Below, in pieces: positions 16,527 to 25,784 of a DNA stretch of 64,000 bases. The stretch covers positions 10,500-74,499 of the forward strand of contig NZ_JABSNM010000001.1 of the NCBI RefSeq assembly GCF_013294065.1. The letters are read 5' to 3'. The number at the start of each line of letters is the position of its first letter. The first letter of the stretch is position 1. Source of the stretch: Sphaerotilus uruguayifluvii. Its GTDB lineage: Bacteria; Pseudomonadota; Gammaproteobacteria; Burkholderiales; Burkholderiaceae_C. Made by a program: the position numbers and the translations under genes. The notes below the pieces were generated by a model. It worked only from the letters and a program-made list of their open reading frames with translations, was not told where the DNA came from and searched no databases.

Positions 16527-17750
16527 ATGAACGCCCCCTCCGACGCCCTGGCCACGCTGGCGCTGCACGCCGGCCTGCAGATCGACCCGAGCACCGGCGC
16601 GATCGCGCCCGGCCTGTGCGCCTCGGTCAACCACCTGGTGAAGCCGGGCGAGGCGGCGTTCTCGGCCGAGGGCGTCGAGGATCTGGCGCAGCTGCCCTTC
16701 ATGTACGCGCGCTGGACCAACCCGACGGTGCGCCAGCTCGAACAGCGCCTGGCCGCGCTGGAGGGCGGCGAGGACGCGCTGGCCACCGCCTCCGGCGTGG
16801 CCGCGATCGCCGCGGTCTGGCTGTCGCTGCTGCGCGCGGGCGACCACATGATCGTCAGCGACGTCTGCTACGCCGGCGCCCGCGAGCTGGCCTCGCGCAT
16901 GCTGCCGGACTTCGGCATCGAGGTGAGCGCGGTCAACCTCGCCGACCCGGCGGCGCTGGAGGCCGCGCTGCGCCCGAACACCCGCTGGGTCCATGCCGAG
17001 ACGCCCTGCAACCCGCTGCTGCGCCTGACCGACCTGCGCGCGCTGGCCGAGCGGGTGCATGCGCACGGCGCGCGGCTGTCGGTGGACTCGACGCTGGCCA
17101 CGCCGGTGGTGAGCCAGCCGCTGACGCTGGGCGCCGATCTGGTCATCCACTCGCTGACCAAGTTCATCAACGGCCACGGCGACGCGCTGGGCGGCGCGGT
17201 GATCGGGCCGCGCGCGCTGATCGCGCGGCTGCGCGCCCGCGCCGGCGTGCACCTGGGCGCGGCGCTGTCGGCGCAAGCCGCGTGGCTGATCCTGCGCGGC
17301 ATCGACACGCTGGACGTGCGGCTGCGCCGCGCCTGCGACAGCGCCGGGCGCATCGCGCGCTGGCTGCAGATGCACCCCCAGGTCGAGGCGGTCGTCTGGC
17401 CGGGCCTGGAGAGCCACCCGCAGCACGCGCTGGCGCAGCGGCAGATGCCGCTGGGCGGCGCGGTGCTGACCTTCCGCACCGCGCGGCCGCAGGCGATGGC
17501 GCGCCAGCTCGCCGCACGGCTGCGGCGGGTGCACTACGCCTTCTCGCTCGGCCACCAGCGCAGCCTGGTCGTGCTGCTCGACACCGCGGCGATGATGGAG
17601 AGCTCCTACGATCTGCACGGCGAGGCGCTGGCCGACTACCGGCGCTGGGCGGGCGACGGCCTCTTCCGCCTGAGCGTCGGCCTGGAGCACCCGGACGACC
17701 TGATCGCCGACCTCGACCAGGCGCTGAGCACGCCCCTCGACACCGAATGA
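16527..17750 (+). CDS. Cys/Met metabolism PLP-dependent lyase (gamma-family)
   Basis: The 407-residue protein belongs to the cystathionine gamma-synthase/methionine gamma-lyase family. The PLP lysine is Lys212 in HSLTKFINGHGD; other family elements are the Tyr-Arg pair in YARWTNPTVRQLE near residue 62, the Gly-rich ATASGVAAIAAVWL loop, and the AETPCNPLLRL segment near residue 156. Which reaction it favours (gamma-lyase, beta-lyase or synthase) cannot be told from sequence. It overlaps mmuM by 4 bp, so it probably handles homocysteine or methionine in the same path, under the divergent Lrp regulator. Confidence 0.85.
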   Translation: MNAPSDALATLALHAGLQIDPSTGAIAPGLCASVNHLVKPGEAAFSAEGVEDLAQLPFMYARWTNPTVRQLEQRLAALEGGEDALATASGVAAIAAVWLSLLRAGDHMIVSDVCYAGARELASRMLPDFGIEVSAVNLADPAALEAALRPNTRWVHAETPCNPLLRLTDLRALAERVHAHGARLSVDSTLATPVVSQPLTLGADLVIHSLTKFINGHGDALGGAVIGPRALIARLRARAGVHLGAALSAQAAWLILRGIDTLDVRLRRACDSAGRIARWLQMHPQVEAVVWPGLESHPQHALAQRQMPLGGAVLTFRTARPQAMARQLAARLRRVHYAFSLGHQRSLVVLLDTAAMMESSYDLHGEALADYRRWAGDGLFRLSVGLEHPDDLIADLDQALSTPLDTE

Positions 17751-18745
17751 ATCCCGCCATGACCTCGCCCCTGACCCCGACGCCGCCAGCCGCCGAGCCC
17801 ATCGATCCGATCGCCGAATGGCTGGCGCGGCGCCCGCACCTGATCCTCGACGGCGCGCTGGCCACCGAGCTGGAGCGCCGCGGCGCCGACCTGCGCGACG
17901 CGCTGTGGTCGGCGCGGCTGCTGATCGAGCAGCCCGAGCTGATCCGCGCGGTCCACCTCGACTACTTCCGCGCCGGCGCCGATGTGGCCACCAGCGCCAG
18001 CTACCAGGCCACCTTCGAGGGCTTCGCCCGGCGCGGCCTGGACACGCAGGCCGCCACCGCGCTGATGCGCCGCTCGGTCGAGCTGGCGCAGGAGGCCCGC
18101 GCGCAGTGGCTGCGCGAGCGCCCGGCGGACGACCCGCGCCCGGCGCCGCTGGTGGCCGCCTCGGTCGGCCCCTACGGCGCGATGAAGGCCGACGGCTCGG
18201 AATACCGCGGCGACTACGGCCTGGACGAGGCCGCGCTGATGGCCTTCCACCGCCCGCGCCTGGAGGTGCTGAAGGCCGCCGGCGCCGACCTGATGGCCTG
18301 CGAGACCCTGCCCTGCCTGGCCGAGGCGCGCGCGCTGGCGCGGCTGATGGACGAGCTGGGCCTGCGCGGCTGGATCAGCTTCTCCTGCCGCGACGACGGC
18401 CACACCAGCCAGGGCGAGCCGATCGGCGACTGCGCCGCGGCGCTGGCGCCCTTCGCCTCGGTGGTGGCGATCGGCGTCAACTGCACCGCGCCGCAGCACA
18501 TCGCGGCGCTGGTGCGCGCGATCCGCGCCCGCACCGAGCGGCCGGTGCTGGTCTACCCGAACGCGGGCGAGGTCTGGGACGCGCAGGCCAAGGTCTGGCG
18601 CGCCGGCCCCGAGTGCGCGCACCGCGCCTTCGACGCGCAGGCGATGGACTGGTCGGAGGCGGGCGCGCGGCTGATCGGCGGGTGCTGCCGCACCTCGCCG
18701 GCCGACATCGCCGCGCTGTGGCGGCGCTGGGAGCAGCAGGGCTGA
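17747..18745 (+). CDS. mmuM: Homocysteine S-methyltransferase
   Basis: The 332-residue protein is of the MmuM/BHMT class: LILDGALATELERRGADLRDALWSA near residue 25, TSASYQATFEGF near residue 80, and the three zinc-binding cysteines Cys246 (GVNCTAPQH) and Cys313-Cys314 (GGCCRTSP). It moves a methyl group from S-methylmethionine (or S-adenosylmethionine) to homocysteine to give methionine in the cytoplasm. It overlaps the preceding PLP enzyme gene by 4 bp. No S-methylmethionine permease (mmuP) is adjacent. An internal ATG five codons in is an alternative start. Confidence 0.92.
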   Translation: MNPAMTSPLTPTPPAAEPIDPIAEWLARRPHLILDGALATELERRGADLRDALWSARLLIEQPELIRAVHLDYFRAGADVATSASYQATFEGFARRGLDTQAATALMRRSVELAQEARAQWLRERPADDPRPAPLVAASVGPYGAMKADGSEYRGDYGLDEAALMAFHRPRLEVLKAAGADLMACETLPCLAEARALARLMDELGLRGWISFSCRDDGHTSQGEPIGDCAAALAPFASVVAIGVNCTAPQHIAALVRAIRARTERPVLVYPNAGEVWDAQAKVWRAGPECAHRAFDAQAMDWSEAGARLIGGCCRTSPADIAALWRRWEQQG

Positions 18746-18772
18746 GCCGCCCCGCCCTGCCGCTCAGCTCGC

Positions 18773-20164
18773 TCAGCTGACCGGCAGGAAGCCCAGCGGC
18801 GCGTCGGCCGCGGTGGCGAAGCGCGACAGGTTGGGCAGCACCGTCGCCAGGTCGCCCGCCGAGGCACCGAACCAGCGCGCCAGCGTCGCCGCGTAGCGGT
18901 CGACCGGCGTGGTCGGCAGCAGCCGGCCCTGGCCGATGTCCTCCGGGCCGCCCAGCGCCACCGTCGGCCACTGGCCGTAGAGCCGGTTGCCGCTGACCGC
19001 GCCGCCCATGACGAAGTGATGGCTGCCCCAGCCATGGTCGGAGCCCCGGCCGTTGGACTGCAGGCCACGGCCGAAGTCCGACGCGGTGAAGGTGGTCACG
19101 TTCGAGGCCACGCCCAGCTCGACGGTCGCGGCGTGGAAGGCCGCCATCGCGTTGCCCAGCTCGGTCAGCCGCGCGGTCTGGTTGTCGACCAGGTTGTCGT
19201 GGAAGTCGTAGCCGCCGTGGCCGACGAAGAAGATCTGCCGGCGGTGGCCCAGGCCGCTGCGCGCGGCGATCAGCCGAGCGACCATGCGCAGCTGCGCCCC
19301 CAGCCCGCTGGTCGGGAAGATCGTCGACAGCGCCGGCGCCGCGGCCAGCGCATCCCGGGCGCGCTGGCCGGTGGCGATCGCACGCGAGCCGACGGTGGTG
19401 TAGGCCTGCTCGAGCATGTGCGTGCGCTGCTCGGACAGCAGCTTGCCCATCGCCGTGGCCATCGCCGCGTCATAGCGCCAGTGGCCGGGGTCCATCGTGT
19501 CGATCAGCACCGGCCCCTGGGTCGTGACCTGGTACTGCACGACCGACGCGCCGGCCTCCATGATGTTGTTCCCGGCCAGCGACATGCACATCGACACGCC
19601 GGTGCCGGCGTTGTAGGTGCTGGTGGTCAGGTCGGCGAGGCGGCCGAACCAGCCGGTCGACGACGATCGCGTCGGCAGCGCGGTCTGCCAGGAGGTCTGC
19701 TGGTCGGAGTGCGAGAACAGGCCCAGCGGCGTCTGCACCGTGCGCGCCTTGTACTGCGCCAGCGTCGTCGGCCAGGCCAGCGTGCCGACATTGGCCAGGA
19801 TCGCGCAGCGGCCGGCGTCGACCAGCGGCTTGATGGCCGCCAGCGCCGGATTCAGGCCGAGCTGCGGCCCGGCCAGGCCCGTCAGCGACAGCGGCAGCAG
19901 CGAGGCCTGCGGCAGCGCGATGGCCGGGCGCGCCGCCTGGTAGGCGGCATAGGCATTCGACTCGAAGGGCACGACGGTGTTGCTGTTGTCGTTGCCACCG
20001 TGCAGGAAGATGCACACCAGCGCCTTGTGGTCGCCGGCGGTCTGCGCCGCGGCCGCGCCGATCGCGGCGAGGTTGGCGGCGAAGGGCGTGCCGGCCCAGG
20101 CCGTCGTCAGCGCCGCGCGGCGCAGGAACTCCCGACGGGCCAGATGCTTGTGGATATGGGTCAT
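18773..20164 (-). CDS. DUF1501 Tat-secreted protein
   Basis: The 463-residue protein has a twin-arginine signal (ARREFLRRAALTTAWAGTPF, residues 9-28) and the DUF1501 fold: ALVCIFLHGGNDNSNTVVPF near residue 48, GLFSHSDQQTSWQTA, and ASDFGRGLQSNGRGSDHGWGSHHFVMGG near residue 368. The family is alkaline-phosphatase-like and exported by Tat; its substrate is unknown. It follows the DUF1800 gene by 19 bp on the same strand, the standard pairing of these two families. Convergent with mmuM. Confidence 0.88.
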   Translation of the reverse strand: MTHIHKHLARREFLRRAALTTAWAGTPFAANLAAIGAAAAQTAGDHKALVCIFLHGGNDNSNTVVPFESNAYAAYQAARPAIALPQASLLPLSLTGLAGPQLGLNPALAAIKPLVDAGRCAILANVGTLAWPTTLAQYKARTVQTPLGLFSHSDQQTSWQTALPTRSSSTGWFGRLADLTTSTYNAGTGVSMCMSLAGNNIMEAGASVVQYQVTTQGPVLIDTMDPGHWRYDAAMATAMGKLLSEQRTHMLEQAYTTVGSRAIATGQRARDALAAAPALSTIFPTSGLGAQLRMVARLIAARSGLGHRRQIFFVGHGGYDFHDNLVDNQTARLTELGNAMAAFHAATVELGVASNVTTFTASDFGRGLQSNGRGSDHGWGSHHFVMGGAVSGNRLYGQWPTVALGGPEDIGQGRLLPTTPVDRYAATLARWFGASAGDLATVLPNLSRFATAADAPLGFLPVS

Positions 20165-20183
20165 GGCGTTGTCCGTCGGTCGT

Positions 20184-22082
20184 TCAGCGTTGCACCACGT
20201 ACTCGGGCGAGGTCATCACCAGGTACACGGCCTTCCAGACGCGCAGCTTGCGCGCGTTGGCCAGCGTCACCGGCAGCGTGTTCATCACGTCGGTGATCGC
20301 GGCCTTGGTCGCGGGGCTCATCTGGCCGGCCATCAGCTCGAGGTTGAGCAGGCTCAGCAGCGTCTCGGCGTTGTCGGCCACCGCCTCGTAGCGGCTGTAG
20401 TCCGGCAGGATCTTGCCGCCGAAGCCGCGCTCGGCCAGCCAGGACATGAAGTTGCTGTAGCCGGTCAGCGTCGTCTCGTGCGTGATCTGGAACTCCGGCG
20501 CGGTCAGGCCGGCCAGCAGGATCGGTCCCGGCGGCGCGTAGTCGGGCCGGAAGAAGTTGAAGACGCTGGGCGAGCGCTGCGGATTCTGGCCCAGGCTGGT
20601 CACCGGATCCTCCAGGTTCCAGATCGTCCAGACGCCGTCGTTCGGCCGGGCGTTGAAGGCCCGCAGCCAGTGGCCGAAGCGCATCATCGGCTCGCGCAGC
20701 TTGCCGTAGGTCGGGCTGCCCAGCATCGTGTCGCTGCGCGCCTCGGTGTCGAGCAGGATGGCGCGCAGCACCGCCGCCAGGTCGCCGCGCACGCCGCGGC
20801 CGTTGTCGGTCCAGACCGCCGCGACCCGCGCGACATAGGCTCGGCTCGGATTGCTGGTGACAAAGCGCTTGATGAGCTGCTCGCTCATGAAGGGCGCGAC
20901 GTTCGGGTGGTTGGCCAGCGTGTCGAGCGCGATCTTCAGCGAGGCCGGCCCGTCGGTGCCGGCCGGGATGACGACGCCGTTGACGATGGACTTCTGGCTG
21001 GTCGAGGTGATCGAGGCGTTGTTCTTCATCGGCAGCTCCCAGCTGCCGTAGGCCCCGCCCCAGGTCCAGCCGGTGAAGACCTTGGCCATGCCCATGACCT
21101 CGGGAATGCCGTAGGTCGGGATCGGGCTGCCGCTGGCGTCGAGCTGGCGGCTGCCGTCGGGATTGAGCATCCACAGGCCGATGCTGAAGAGCTGCATCAC
21201 CTCGCGGGCGTAGTTCTCGTCAGGCAGGCGGCCGGTGGCGGTGTCCTCCTTCTGGTTGTTCATGTGCGACAGGTAGATGCCCATCGCCGGGCTCAGCGAC
21301 ACGCCCTCGAGCAGCTGGCGGTAGTTGCCGAAGGCGTTCTTCGCCAGCATGTCGATGTAGGCGGCATGGGCCTCGGGCTGGATGTCGATGCCGCTGCTGA
21401 CCGCGCTGGTGACGAAGATCTCCGCCAGCGCCTGCGTCATGCGCTGGCGCAGCTGGTCCGGCGCGGTGGCGGCCTGCGACCAGTAGCTCTCCATGAAGGC
21501 GTTGATGAACTGCGAAGTGCCCAGCGGACCGCCGGTCTTCACATAGGTCCAGTGGCTGGGCGTCGTCAGCGGCAGCGCCAGCTGCTCGTCGACCCAGGCG
21601 GCCGGCGTCATCTTCGACACCCGCGCGATCTCGGTCGCGGTCGCGCCCCAGGTGGCCTGGTTGAGCAGGCGCGCGGCCTGCTTCTCGGCGGTGGTCAGCG
21701 GCGCCGGATAGGGCGTCGTCGGCGGGATCAGCACCGTCGAGGCGGTGGCGTAGCAGAACTTCTTCTGGCCGAAGGCCGGATCCTTGCCGAAGGCCGGGCT
21801 CGAGCAGGCCTGGCTGGAGGTGGCGTAGCGGTACAGCCACTTGCCCGGCACGCCATAGGCGACGCGACGCGTGCCCTCGAAGCGGCAGGTGCCCCACTCC
21901 GCCGCACAGGCAGTGCTGGTGTAGGGCACGCCGTCGATCAGGAAGGTGGCCGCCGTCTGGGCGGACGCCGGGTTGCCGGTCATCAGGGCCGCGAGGGCCG
22001 CGAAAGCCGTCAGGGCCCCCGCCCCCCGGCCGGTCGTCGGGCGCAGGCTGCGCCGCGGTCGTTGCTGCACGATCTTCTCCAT
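20184..22082 (-). CDS. DUF1800 family exported protein
   Basis: The 632-residue protein has an N-terminal signal region (positively charged QQRPRRSLRP, then a hydrophobic stretch ending NPASAQT) and the DUF1800 domain from about residue 110: AARLLNQATWGATATEI, the DENYAREVMQLFSIGLWML helix, GMAKVFTGWTW, and the C-terminal SPEYVVQR close. A short Cys-containing region of about 90 residues precedes the domain. Function is unknown; DUF1800/DUF1501 pairs are frequent in Burkholderiales and some are linked to surface or polysaccharide processes. ATG 22082 was chosen because it gives a normal signal peptide. Confidence 0.87.
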   Translation of the reverse strand: MEKIVQQRPRRSLRPTTGRGAGALTAFAALAALMTGNPASAQTAATFLIDGVPYTSTACAAEWGTCRFEGTRRVAYGVPGKWLYRYATSSQACSSPAFGKDPAFGQKKFCYATASTVLIPPTTPYPAPLTTAEKQAARLLNQATWGATATEIARVSKMTPAAWVDEQLALPLTTPSHWTYVKTGGPLGTSQFINAFMESYWSQAATAPDQLRQRMTQALAEIFVTSAVSSGIDIQPEAHAAYIDMLAKNAFGNYRQLLEGVSLSPAMGIYLSHMNNQKEDTATGRLPDENYAREVMQLFSIGLWMLNPDGSRQLDASGSPIPTYGIPEVMGMAKVFTGWTWGGAYGSWELPMKNNASITSTSQKSIVNGVVIPAGTDGPASLKIALDTLANHPNVAPFMSEQLIKRFVTSNPSRAYVARVAAVWTDNGRGVRGDLAAVLRAILLDTEARSDTMLGSPTYGKLREPMMRFGHWLRAFNARPNDGVWTIWNLEDPVTSLGQNPQRSPSVFNFFRPDYAPPGPILLAGLTAPEFQITHETTLTGYSNFMSWLAERGFGGKILPDYSRYEAVADNAETLLSLLNLELMAGQMSPATKAAITDVMNTLPVTLANARKLRVWKAVYLVMTSPEYVVQR

Positions 22083-22279
22083 CGGATCCACGTAGCTGAA
22101 GCAGGAAGCGGCGCCAGGCGCCTGTCGATGTTTTTCATTTTCGGCAACAACTGGTGACAAGGGGGTAACCGGGCGTCAACCGGGTGCCCCCCGTCCCCCC
22201 GCGTTCAGGGTGAGGCTGTCACGAACCGCGACTTTCTTCACGCCGAACCAGTCCGGCACGGCGCGGTTATCGTGGCGCC

Positions 22280-23155
22280 ATGCTGATGCGCATCGTCTCG
22301 ATCCTGTTTCCGCTCTTCGCCATCACCGCGCTGGGCTACCTCGTCGGCCGGCGCCACCGCCCGGACCTGGCCGAGGCCAACCGGCTCAACATGGAGGTCT
22401 TCACGCCAGCGCTGGTCTTCGCCGCGCTGGCCGGGCGCGAGGTCCGGCCGGCCGAGGATCTGCCGCTGCTGGGCGCGACGCTGGCGGTGCTGGCCGGCAG
22501 CGGCGCCATCGGCTGGGCAGCGGCGCGCTGGCGCGGCATCGATCCGCGCACGCTGGTGCCGCCGATGATGTTCAGCAACAGCGGCAACCTCGGCCTGCCG
22601 CTGGCGGTGCTGGCCTTCGGCCCCGAGGCGCTGGCGCCGGCGGTGGTCATCTTCGCGGTGACCAACCTGGTCCACTTCTCCTTCGGCGTCTGGCTGCTCG
22701 ACCGCCAGGCACGGCGGGTCGACGCCTGGCGCTCGCCCTCGGTGCTGGCGGCCTTCGCGGGCGTGGCGGTCAGCCTGTCGGGCCTGGGCGTGTGGCCGCC
22801 GCTGATGACCGCGATCCGCATGGTCGGCGACATCGCGGTGCCGCTGATGCTGCTGGCGCTGGGCGTGCGGATGGCGGAATCGCGCATCGGCGCGATCGGC
22901 TTCGGGCTGAAGGGCGCGCTGCTGCGCCCGCTGGCCGGGGCGGCCGCGGCCTGGATGGCCGCGCACGCCTTCGACCTGCCCGAGCGCGAGCGGGGCCTGC
23001 TGCTGATCTATGGCGCGCTGCCGCCGGCGGTGCTGAACTACATGTTCGCCGAGCGCTACCGCCAGGAGCCGGACCGGGTCGCGTCGATGGTGCTGATCGG
23101 CAACGCGATCGCGCCGCTGGTGCTGTCGGTCGCGCTGGCGCTGGTGCTGCGCTGA
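22280..23155 (+). CDS. AEC-family (auxin efflux carrier-like) transporter
   Basis: The 291-residue inner-membrane protein has the 10-helix AEC pattern: FPLFAITALGYLVGRR at the start, LNMEVFTPALVFAALA near residue 35, PPMMFSNSGNLGLPLAVLAFG near residue 95 and GALPPAVLNYMFAERY near residue 244. Members move small carboxylates such as malonate or malate. It stands alone, divergent from the DUF1800 gene (197-bp gap with an A/T-rich part at 22128-22155) and ends 7 bp from the convergent PAP2 gene. No ribosome site is obvious; a GTTATC -10-like sequence lies 8 nt before the ATG. Confidence 0.85.
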   Translation: MLMRIVSILFPLFAITALGYLVGRRHRPDLAEANRLNMEVFTPALVFAALAGREVRPAEDLPLLGATLAVLAGSGAIGWAAARWRGIDPRTLVPPMMFSNSGNLGLPLAVLAFGPEALAPAVVIFAVTNLVHFSFGVWLLDRQARRVDAWRSPSVLAAFAGVAVSLSGLGVWPPLMTAIRMVGDIAVPLMLLALGVRMAESRIGAIGFGLKGALLRPLAGAAAAWMAAHAFDLPERERGLLLIYGALPPAVLNYMFAERYRQEPDRVASMVLIGNAIAPLVLSVALALVLR

Positions 23156-23162
23156 ACCGGCT

Positions 23163-23843
23163 TCAGCGCAACCGGCGCCGCTCGTCGAAGGCCGCGACGG
23201 CCACGCACAGCGCCGCGCACAGCCAGGCGGTCCACAGCGTGTGGCTGGGATGGTGCGCGCCGCGCAGCGTCTGCGCCAGGCCGAACAGCGCCCCCGCCAG
23301 CAGCGTGCCGGCCAGCCAGACCCGCGCCAGGCGCGGACGGCTGCAGCGCAGCAGGAAATAGCCGCTCAGGAAGCAGAACGCGCCCGCCGCATGGCCCGAC
23401 GGGAAGCAGTGGCCGGGGCCGCCATCGCCCACGCTCCAGGCCCAGTGCGACACCTGCGCCGCCGAGCCGCCGAACTCGGCCAGATCCCAGGGGCAGCTGG
23501 TGCGGCTGATGCGCTTGATGCCCGGCACCAGCACCACCGCCGCCACCGTGACTGCCAGCCACAGCCGGCGCTCGCGCCGGCTCGGGCCCGCGACCTGCGG
23601 CCGCCACGCATCGACCGCCATCAGCAGCACGACCACCCAGGCCAGCAGCCGCCCGCCCGAGTGCAGCAGCGTGCTCGTCACCCAGGCCTCGCGCAGCGGG
23701 AAGCCCTCGGGCCCGCCGATCAGGCGCATCACCGCCAGGTCCAGGCCCGAGGCGTCCCAGCCCAGCAGCAGCGCCAGCGCGGCCAGCAGCACCGCCAGAT
23801 CGCGCGGCCAGCGCGGCCGCGCCCCCGCCGGCAGCGGGCTCAC
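23163..23843 (-). CDS. PAP2-family membrane phosphatase next to eptA
   Basis: The 226-residue protein has about five membrane helices and the acid phosphatase signature in three parts: KRISRTSCPWDL near residue 110, CFPSGHAAGAF near residue 148 and LRGAHHPSHTLWTAW near residue 200. Such enzymes remove or transfer phosphate groups on lipids at the periplasmic face; LpxT/LpxE-like roles on lipid A are typical beside eptA. The start is a GTG at 23843 that overlaps the eptA stop by 4 bp (GTGA), so the two are coupled. It is distinct from the two PAP2 genes at 48.9 and 54.9 kb. Confidence 0.82.
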   Translation of the reverse strand: MSPLPAGARPRWPRDLAVLLAALALLLGWDASGLDLAVMRLIGGPEGFPLREAWVTSTLLHSGGRLLAWVVVLLMAVDAWRPQVAGPSRRERRLWLAVTVAAVVLVPGIKRISRTSCPWDLAEFGGSAAQVSHWAWSVGDGGPGHCFPSGHAAGAFCFLSGYFLLRCSRPRLARVWLAGTLLAGALFGLAQTLRGAHHPSHTLWTAWLCAALCVAVAAFDERRRLR

Positions 23844-25513
23844 TGCCCCGCCCCGGCGGGGCGGCGGCAAGCCGCCAGCAGGTCCAGCGGCGCCTCGTGC
23901 AGCGTGGTGCGCACGTCGAGCAGGCCGAGCATCGTGTGGAACAGGTTGTCGTGCGTGGCCGGCTGCGCGGCGCGCCGGCGCAGGCAGTCGAGGTCGAGCG
24001 CCTCCTGGCGCGCCAGGCCGTCGGAGAACCACATCACCATCGGCACGCGCTTCTGCTCCTGCGGCGCGATCGCCCAGGGCAGCCCGTGCAGGAAGAGATT
24101 CGACTCGCCCAGCGACTCGCCGTGGTCGGAGAGGTAGATCATCGCGGTGTCGACCCGGCCGGACTGCGCCTGCGCCTTCAGGCGCTCGATCAGCGTCGCC
24201 AGCACATGGTCGGTGTAGAGCAGCGCGTTGTCGTAGGCGTTGGCGATCGCGGCGTTGTCGCACTGGCGCAGGTCATCGCTCTGGCAGGCCGGCTGGAAGC
24301 GGCCGAAGCGGTCGGGATAGCGGCGGAAGTAGGACGGACCGTGGTTGCCGAGCATGTGCAGCACGATGACGCCGCTGCCCTGGGCCTGGGCCAGCCGCTC
24401 GTCCAGGCCGGCCAGCAGCGCCTCGTCGAGGCAGCGCCCCTCGGCGCACAGCCCCGGCGGGTCGAGCCGAACCATCTCCTCGCTGGGCAGGCCGTCGCAG
24501 ACGCCCTTGCAGCCGGACTGGTTGTCGCGCCACAGCACGTCGACGCCCGCGCGCGAGAGCACATGCAGCAGCGACTCGCTGCCGCGGATGCGGTCCTCGT
24601 CGTAGTCGCGCCGGCCCACCGGCGCGAACATGCACGGCACCGAGACCTCGGTGTTGGTGCCGCAGCTCGAGGTCTGCGGGAAGTTGATCAGGCCGGGCAC
24701 GGCCGCCAGCTCCGGCGTGGTCTGGCGCACATGGCCATTCAGTCCCCAGTTGGCGGCACGGGCCGTCTCGCCGACGACCAGGACGACGCGCATCGGCCGG
24801 GTGCGCGCGCTCATGCGCGGCCCCGGCGCGGCGTCCAGCCCGATCGGCTGGCGCGGCCTGGCGGCGCCCTTGAGGTCGGCGGCGACGACGCTGCCGGTCG
24901 ACCACAGCACATTGGCCGGCGTGATCAGGTAGCGCAGCTCGCGCTGGTTGCGCATCAGCGAGGACAGCGGCCGGAACTCGATCATCACCGCCGCCACCAG
25001 CAGCACCAGCGCCCCCAGCAGCCACAGCGCGCGCGCCAGCGCCGCCTTCGCGAACGGGCGCCGGCGCAGCGGCAGCCAGAACAGCAGCCCGATCGGCAGC
25101 ACCGCCTGCAGCCCCAGGTGCAGCGCCAGCATCGGGCCGATCAGCTCACGCGCCTCGGCCGGATCGGTGCGCAGCGCGTTGCGCAGCATCGACGGGTCGA
25201 GGTAGACGCCGAAGGTCCCGATGAAATGGGAGCCGCCGGCAGCGACCAGGATCAGCAGCGCCGCCACCGGCTTGAGCAGCCGGCCATGGCACAGCAGGCC
25301 GAGCACCAGGAAATGCAGCGCCAGCAGCGCCACCGCCAGCGCCAGGCCAAAGCCCCAGGACGACGGATCGCCGAGCGCTCGGCCGGCCAGCGCCTGGCGG
25401 AAAAAGGCGGCATTGGCCGTGAGCAGCCAGAACAGGCTGACCAGCAGCAGGGCGGCCTCGGCCGACCAGGCGCGGCGCGGCGCGGCCGCACCGGAAGAAT
25501 CTTCGACGGACAT
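23840..25513 (-). CDS. eptA: Phosphoethanolamine transferase (EptA-like)
   Basis: The 557-residue protein has five N-terminal membrane helices (residues about 20-190) and a periplasmic sulfatase-fold domain. Catalytic and zinc-site motifs are VVLVVGETARAANWGLNG near residue 240, SSCGTNTEVSVPCMF near residue 288 (holding the phosphorylated Thr), HMLGNHGPSY near residue 380, and YLSDHGESLGE near residue 460. The enzyme moves phosphoethanolamine from phosphatidylethanolamine to lipid A, which lowers binding of polymyxin-like peptides. The same fold includes the MCR family, but this copy has chromosomal context: a PAP2 gene downstream and a divergent two-component system 271 bp away. Confidence 0.9.
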   Translation of the reverse strand: MSVEDSSGAAAPRRAWSAEAALLLVSLFWLLTANAAFFRQALAGRALGDPSSWGFGLALAVALLALHFLVLGLLCHGRLLKPVAALLILVAAGGSHFIGTFGVYLDPSMLRNALRTDPAEARELIGPMLALHLGLQAVLPIGLLFWLPLRRRPFAKAALARALWLLGALVLLVAAVMIEFRPLSSLMRNQRELRYLITPANVLWSTGSVVAADLKGAARPRQPIGLDAAPGPRMSARTRPMRVVLVVGETARAANWGLNGHVRQTTPELAAVPGLINFPQTSSCGTNTEVSVPCMFAPVGRRDYDEDRIRGSESLLHVLSRAGVDVLWRDNQSGCKGVCDGLPSEEMVRLDPPGLCAEGRCLDEALLAGLDERLAQAQGSGVIVLHMLGNHGPSYFRRYPDRFGRFQPACQSDDLRQCDNAAIANAYDNALLYTDHVLATLIERLKAQAQSGRVDTAMIYLSDHGESLGESNLFLHGLPWAIAPQEQKRVPMVMWFSDGLARQEALDLDCLRRRAAQPATHDNLFHTMLGLLDVRTTLHEAPLDLLAACRRPAGAGQ

Positions 25514-25784
25514 CGTGTGGACAGCGCCGGCAGGCGCGTGGCGGGAGCAGGGACGGACAAAAGGGGGGACATCGGCACCCGACGCCGGGCCGGGATCGGG
25601 CCGCCTCGACATGAAGCCAGCCTGAACCGGCCCATTGGCCGTGCTGCCGCGGCGGAAATGGACTGCACTGTCCGCCGAAGGTGCTAGTTTCGTCGATCGG
25701 TCACGGACACCGGGCCATGCGGACGCGAAGTCCCTGGCCTCGGCCCGCGGCCATGCCTCTCCCCCCTGCCTGCTGCCCTGCACG

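Noticed and set aside
22216-22222. CTGTCAC before the AEC carrier gene as a Pho site
   Set aside because: A single heptamer with no partner at 11-bp distance.
23840-25513. eptA as an acquired mcr-type resistance gene
   Set aside because: It has the same composition as its surroundings, lies in an operon with a PAP2 gene beside a two-component system, and no mobile element is near; a native EptA is the simpler reading.
25650-25677. CGGCGGA/TCCGCCG inverted repeat in the eptA/regulator gap as a terminator
   Set aside because: It lies between divergent genes, where no transcript should end, and has no T run; at most a regulatory site.
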